Under the pieces are notes generated by a model. That model searched no databases. It was not told the DNA's origin and saw only the letters and a program-made list of their open reading frames with translations. 7,897 nt of DNA, from contig CALDHX010000054.1 of the NCBI GenBank assembly GCA_937901525.1, forward strand, positions 1 through 7,897, written 5' to 3'. The stretch is from an uncultured Bacteroidales bacterium (GTDB taxonomy: Bacteria; Bacteroidota; Bacteroidia; Bacteroidales; P3). Shown here in pieces: positions 5,548 through 7,897 of the stretch; position 1 is the first letter of the stretch, and each line of letters opens with the position of its first letter. The position numbers and the translations under genes are program-made.

Positions 5548-7098
5548 TTACTTAGCTACTCTTTCAAGCCATTTAACCATACCAAACATTACTCCCATAG
5601 ATATTAGACATATCACTACGAATACTGTCCAGCATAACCACAATGGAATAGCATTGTACATCATTGAGCCTAAGAACAAGAATGCATTACCAACTGCTGT
5701 TGCTCCCAACCACAATCCTTGGCATAAACCTAACATATGTTTAGGTGCTACCTTAGAAACGAATGACAATCCAAGTGGAGAGATGAATAACTCTGCAACT
5801 GTTAAGAAGAAATATGTTACAAAGAATACCCAAACTCCTGCTCTTGAAGCTTCTTGTTCTGCAACAGGCAATGCAAGATAATCAGTTGCTGATGGATAAC
5901 CCTTAATGTAAGAGAATATAGCAAGGAATATGTAAGCCAAAGCTGCTAATCCCATACCGATTGCAATCTTACGAGGTGTAGAAACTGCTTTTCCTCTTCT
6001 TGCCAACATAGCAAAGAATCCCATAATTATTGGTGTTAATACGATAACGAAGAATGGATTGATTGCTTGTAAGAATTCAGGTGCTACCTTAGAAGTATCC
6101 ATGAAGTCTCTTGCGAAATATGAGAATGATGCTCCGTTTTGGTGGAATGAGAACCAGAAGAATATTGCAATTCCTAATACTGCGAATAAAGCATAAAGTC
6201 TTTGTTTGATTTCTTTTGCCATTGCAAGTTTTTCTTCAGCTGTATAACCAACAGATTCTGTTGCAGCTTTTTTAGCAGGTGTAGGAAGTTTTTTCTTTGT
6301 GCAAAGGAATATTGTTAATGAAATCAACATTGCAAGAACTGATGCAATGAAAGAGAAGTGAACTCCTTGGTTGAATATTTCCAAGTATGCAGTTGGTTCA
6401 AATGCTGTACCTGCTTCAACAACTGCACTTGCAGATAATTCATTATAGTTTGTAAGTTTATCTCCTGATAATGTACCATTTAATTGTTCGTGGCAAAGAG
6501 CAGGAAGTTTAGCGTTATAAATAAATCCATTAACTTTTAACCACCAAGATCTGATAAGTGGAGCTACGAAAGGAGCTATTAAACCTCCAACGTTAATGAA
6601 TACATAGAAGATTTGGAATCCAGAGTCTCTTTTGTCTTTTGCAACTTTAAGAGCTTCTTCTCCTTTTTTAGCTTCTTCTGCTTCAAAGTTATCATACAAT
6701 TGTCCAACGATTGCTTGTAAGTTTCCTTTAAATAAACCATTACCGAAAGCAATCATTAACAATGCAAAACAAGTTAATGGTAATAACCAAGCTTGATTTG
6801 CGTCTGTTGCTGTGATTGGAATTGCAAGCAAGATGTATCCTGTTGCCATTGTTACCAAACCAGCTTGAATAGTTCCTTTATAGTTTTGTGTTCTGTCAGC
6901 AATAATACCCCCAACTAAACTAAGGATATAAATTCCGCAATAGAAGCAAGAATAAATAATTGCTGCTGTTGCATCACTCAAACCAAATTTTGAGCAAAGG
7001 AACAACACTAAAACGGCATTCATAATATAGTAGCCAAAACGCTCTCCCATATTACTTAAGGCTGCCGAAATAAGGCCTTTTGGGTGTCCTTTAAACAT
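5548..7098 (-). CDS. POT/PTR family proton-coupled peptide transporter
   Basis: This 516-residue inner-membrane protein of the major facilitator superfamily is expected to import di- and tripeptides with protons. Family landmarks are GHPKG at 4-8, NMGERFGYY at 16-24, the first signature region with GGIIADR at 63-69, the PTR signature GNGLFKGNL at 119-127 (including K124, the conserved TM4 lysine), and FYVFINVGGLIAP at 164-176. There are more than ten hydrophobic segments, with a charged loop at about 138-160 and a longer polar loop at about 190-240. The first acid of the ExxER proton-coupling motif is replaced (N16-M-G-E19-R20). The substrate could therefore differ from ordinary POT members, and specificity cannot be read from the sequence. 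It has its own promoter and terminator and is divergent from ruvC. Confidence 0.9.
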   Translation of the reverse strand: MFKGHPKGLISAALSNMGERFGYYIMNAVLVLFLCSKFGLSDATAAIIYSCFYCGIYILSLVGGIIADRTQNYKGTIQAGLVTMATGYILLAIPITATDANQAWLLPLTCFALLMIAFGNGLFKGNLQAIVGQLYDNFEAEEAKKGEEALKVAKDKRDSGFQIFYVFINVGGLIAPFVAPLIRSWWLKVNGFIYNAKLPALCHEQLNGTLSGDKLTNYNELSASAVVEAGTAFEPTAYLEIFNQGVHFSFIASVLAMLISLTIFLCTKKKLPTPAKKAATESVGYTAEEKLAMAKEIKQRLYALFAVLGIAIFFWFSFHQNGASFSYFARDFMDTSKVAPEFLQAINPFFVIVLTPIIMGFFAMLARRGKAVSTPRKIAIGMGLAALAYIFLAIFSYIKGYPSATDYLALPVAEQEASRAGVWVFFVTYFFLTVAELFISPLGLSFVSKVAPKHMLGLCQGLWLGATAVGNAFLFLGSMMYNAIPLWLCWTVFVVICLISMGVMFGMVKWLERVAK

Positions 7099-7151
7099 CG
7101 CTTTTTTCTTTTTTTGTTATTAATTATTACTATTTTCTAATTTTTAATGTG

Positions 7152-7182
7152 CAAATATACGACTACTTCTTGGATTTCCAAA
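7152..7182 (-). promoter_or_regulatory. promoter of the peptide-transporter gene
   Basis: On the minus strand TTTG (7179-7182) is followed after exactly 19 bases by TATATTTG (7152-7159), a full consensus match. The leader to the ATG at 7098 is about 45 nt and A-rich, with no Shine-Dalgarno sequence. Confidence 0.8.
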
Positions 7183-7214
7183 AAGATTTTAAGGTTTTTA
7201 ATATATAAAAAACG

Positions 7215-7222
7215 TATCTTTG
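7215..7222 (+). promoter_or_regulatory. -7 promoter element of ruvC
   Basis: TATCTTTG matches TAnnTTTG perfectly, 22 bp before the ruvC ATG. No good TTTG is found 19-21 bases upstream (the region reads AAGGTTTT). The leader would be about 15 nt and A-rich. Confidence 0.6.
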
Positions 7223-7244
7223 TAAAAAAATTCAACTAAAAAAT

Positions 7245-7820
7245 ATGGAGAAAGAAAGAGTTATTCTTGGGATTGACCCTGGTACTAATGTTTTAGGCTA
7301 TTCTATTATAGAACAAAGAGGAAAGCAAAGTCAATTGCTTAAAATGGACGTACTTGTGCTTGGAACAAAAGATGATTTAAGCACAAAAATGAAAAAACTT
7401 TTTGACCAAATTACTGAAATAATTGATATTTTCAAACCAGATATATTGGCTATTGAAGCCCCTTTCTTTGGAAAAAATGTGCAATCAATGTTAAAACTCG
7501 GTAGAGCACAAGGAATTTGTATTGCAGCAGCGTTTTCTCGTAGCATTCCTTTTGTTGAATATTCGCCTCGTAAGGTTAAGCAATCAATTACAGGCAATGG
7601 TGCAGCTTCAAAGGAGCAAGTGGCAAATATGTTACAGAGAATGTTTAATTTTGAGGCGATTCCTTCGCATCTTGACGCAACTGACGCCTTAGCTGTGGCA
7701 GTTTGTCATAGCTATCAAAAAGAAGAATTGAGCAGTGTCAAGACTACTGCAAAGAAATCTTCTACAAAGAAAACCTCTTGGGCGAGTTTCATAAGTCAAA
7801 ACCCCGATAGAGTAAAATAA
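7245..7820 (+). CDS. ruvC: crossover junction endodeoxyribonuclease RuvC
   Basis: RuvC cuts Holliday junctions symmetrically during recombination, working with the RuvAB branch-migration motor. The 191-residue protein has the RNase-H-like fold motifs and all four catalytic acids: D11 in GIDPGT, E71 in AIEAPFFG, and D144 and D147 in HLDATDALAVAVCH. The region NVQSMLKLGRAQG (78-90) and YSPRKVKQSITGNGAASKEQV (106-126) match the conserved DNA-binding and dimer segments. The last ~35 residues form a Lys/Ser/Thr-rich tail (TTAKKSSTKKTS) beyond the usual catalytic core. The start is supported by the -7 element just upstream. The gene is followed by a hairpin and the 21-bp repeat. Confidence 0.96.
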   Translation: MEKERVILGIDPGTNVLGYSIIEQRGKQSQLLKMDVLVLGTKDDLSTKMKKLFDQITEIIDIFKPDILAIEAPFFGKNVQSMLKLGRAQGICIAAAFSRSIPFVEYSPRKVKQSITGNGAASKEQVANMLQRMFNFEAIPSHLDATDALAVAVCHSYQKEELSSVKTTAKKSSTKKTSWASFISQNPDRVK

Positions 7821-7897
7821 AACAAAGAAATTTTAAATTTTTTCTTTGTTTTTTTATTTTTTTTCTTTGATTTTTTTAATTTTTTCTTTGATTTTTT
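7818..7897. repeat. 21-bp periodic CAAAG/CTTTG repeat, locus B (four units, cut by window end)
   Basis: CAAAG starts at 7823 and CTTTG at 7844, 7865 and 7886, all exactly 21 bp apart. From 7823 to 7897 every single C or G belongs to one of these pentamers; everything else is A or T. The CTTTG units share the form TTTTTCTTTG followed by T-runs. The array may continue beyond the window. Confidence 0.8.
7819..7852 (+). terminator. terminator of ruvC
   Basis: A 12-bp stem (7819-7830 with 7841-7852; arms of the form AAACAAAGAAA/TTTCTTTGTTT) has a 10-base loop. It begins at the ruvC stop codon and is followed by T-runs. The stem is nearly all A-T, so strength depends on the long T-tract. Confidence 0.7.

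Noticed and set aside
5654..5881. Plus-strand open frame inside the peptide transporter
   Set aside because: It is antisense to conserved membrane-protein coding sequence and has no independent support; the same applies to the frame at 7331-7597 in ruvC.

Overview
The window is AT-rich chromosomal DNA from a member of the Bacteroidota, most likely Bacteroidales-like, although the exact order cannot be fixed from the sequence. Four observations support this. There is a gliding/type IX secretion lipoprotein (GldD) and a large secreted protein with a type B type IX sorting domain. A DUF5606 protein, found mainly in this phylum, is present. Promoters fit the TTTG-N19-21-TAnnTTTG pattern. Leaders lack Shine-Dalgarno sequences.

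Layout, left to right. Positions 1-372 hold a minus-strand tRNA cluster transcribed Thr(TGT)-Tyr(GTA)-Gly(TCC)-Thr(partial, cut by the window edge). Two tandem phylum-type promoters lie upstream at 429-542. The order matches the classical thrU-tyrU-glyT-thrT cluster that precedes tuf in many bacteria, so tuf is predicted just outside the left edge. Positions 543-740 hold no gene but contain a hairpin inside a 21-bp periodic repeat. Positions 741-1056 hold a decayed fragment of a second copy of the large secreted protein. Next on the minus strand come a biotin-protein ligase (1066-1818) and the 746-residue secreted protein itself (1808-4048), overlapping by 11 bp. gldD (4149-4742, plus strand) is divergent from them.

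Positions 4814-5445 hold a minus-strand pair, an S4-domain RNA-binding protein followed by a DUF5606 protein. A POT-family peptide transporter (5548-7098, minus) follows and is divergent from ruvC (7245-7820, plus). The convergent or terminal intergenic gaps carry strong hairpins.

Functionally, the middle of the window is about protein secretion. GldD is a lipoprotein required for gliding/type IX secretion, and the divergent gene encodes a probable type IX cargo with a choice-of-anchor L domain and Ig/PKD-like modules. The other genes are housekeeping: biotin attachment, RNA binding, peptide uptake, Holliday-junction resolution and translation.

The most unexpected signal is a dispersed intergenic repeat. 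CAAAG or CTTTG pentamers in otherwise almost pure A/T sequence are spaced exactly 21 bp apart at three separate loci (643-731, 4761-4807 and 7823-7890). In each case the array incorporates the hairpin downstream of a gene. The second notable feature is the gene relic after birA.
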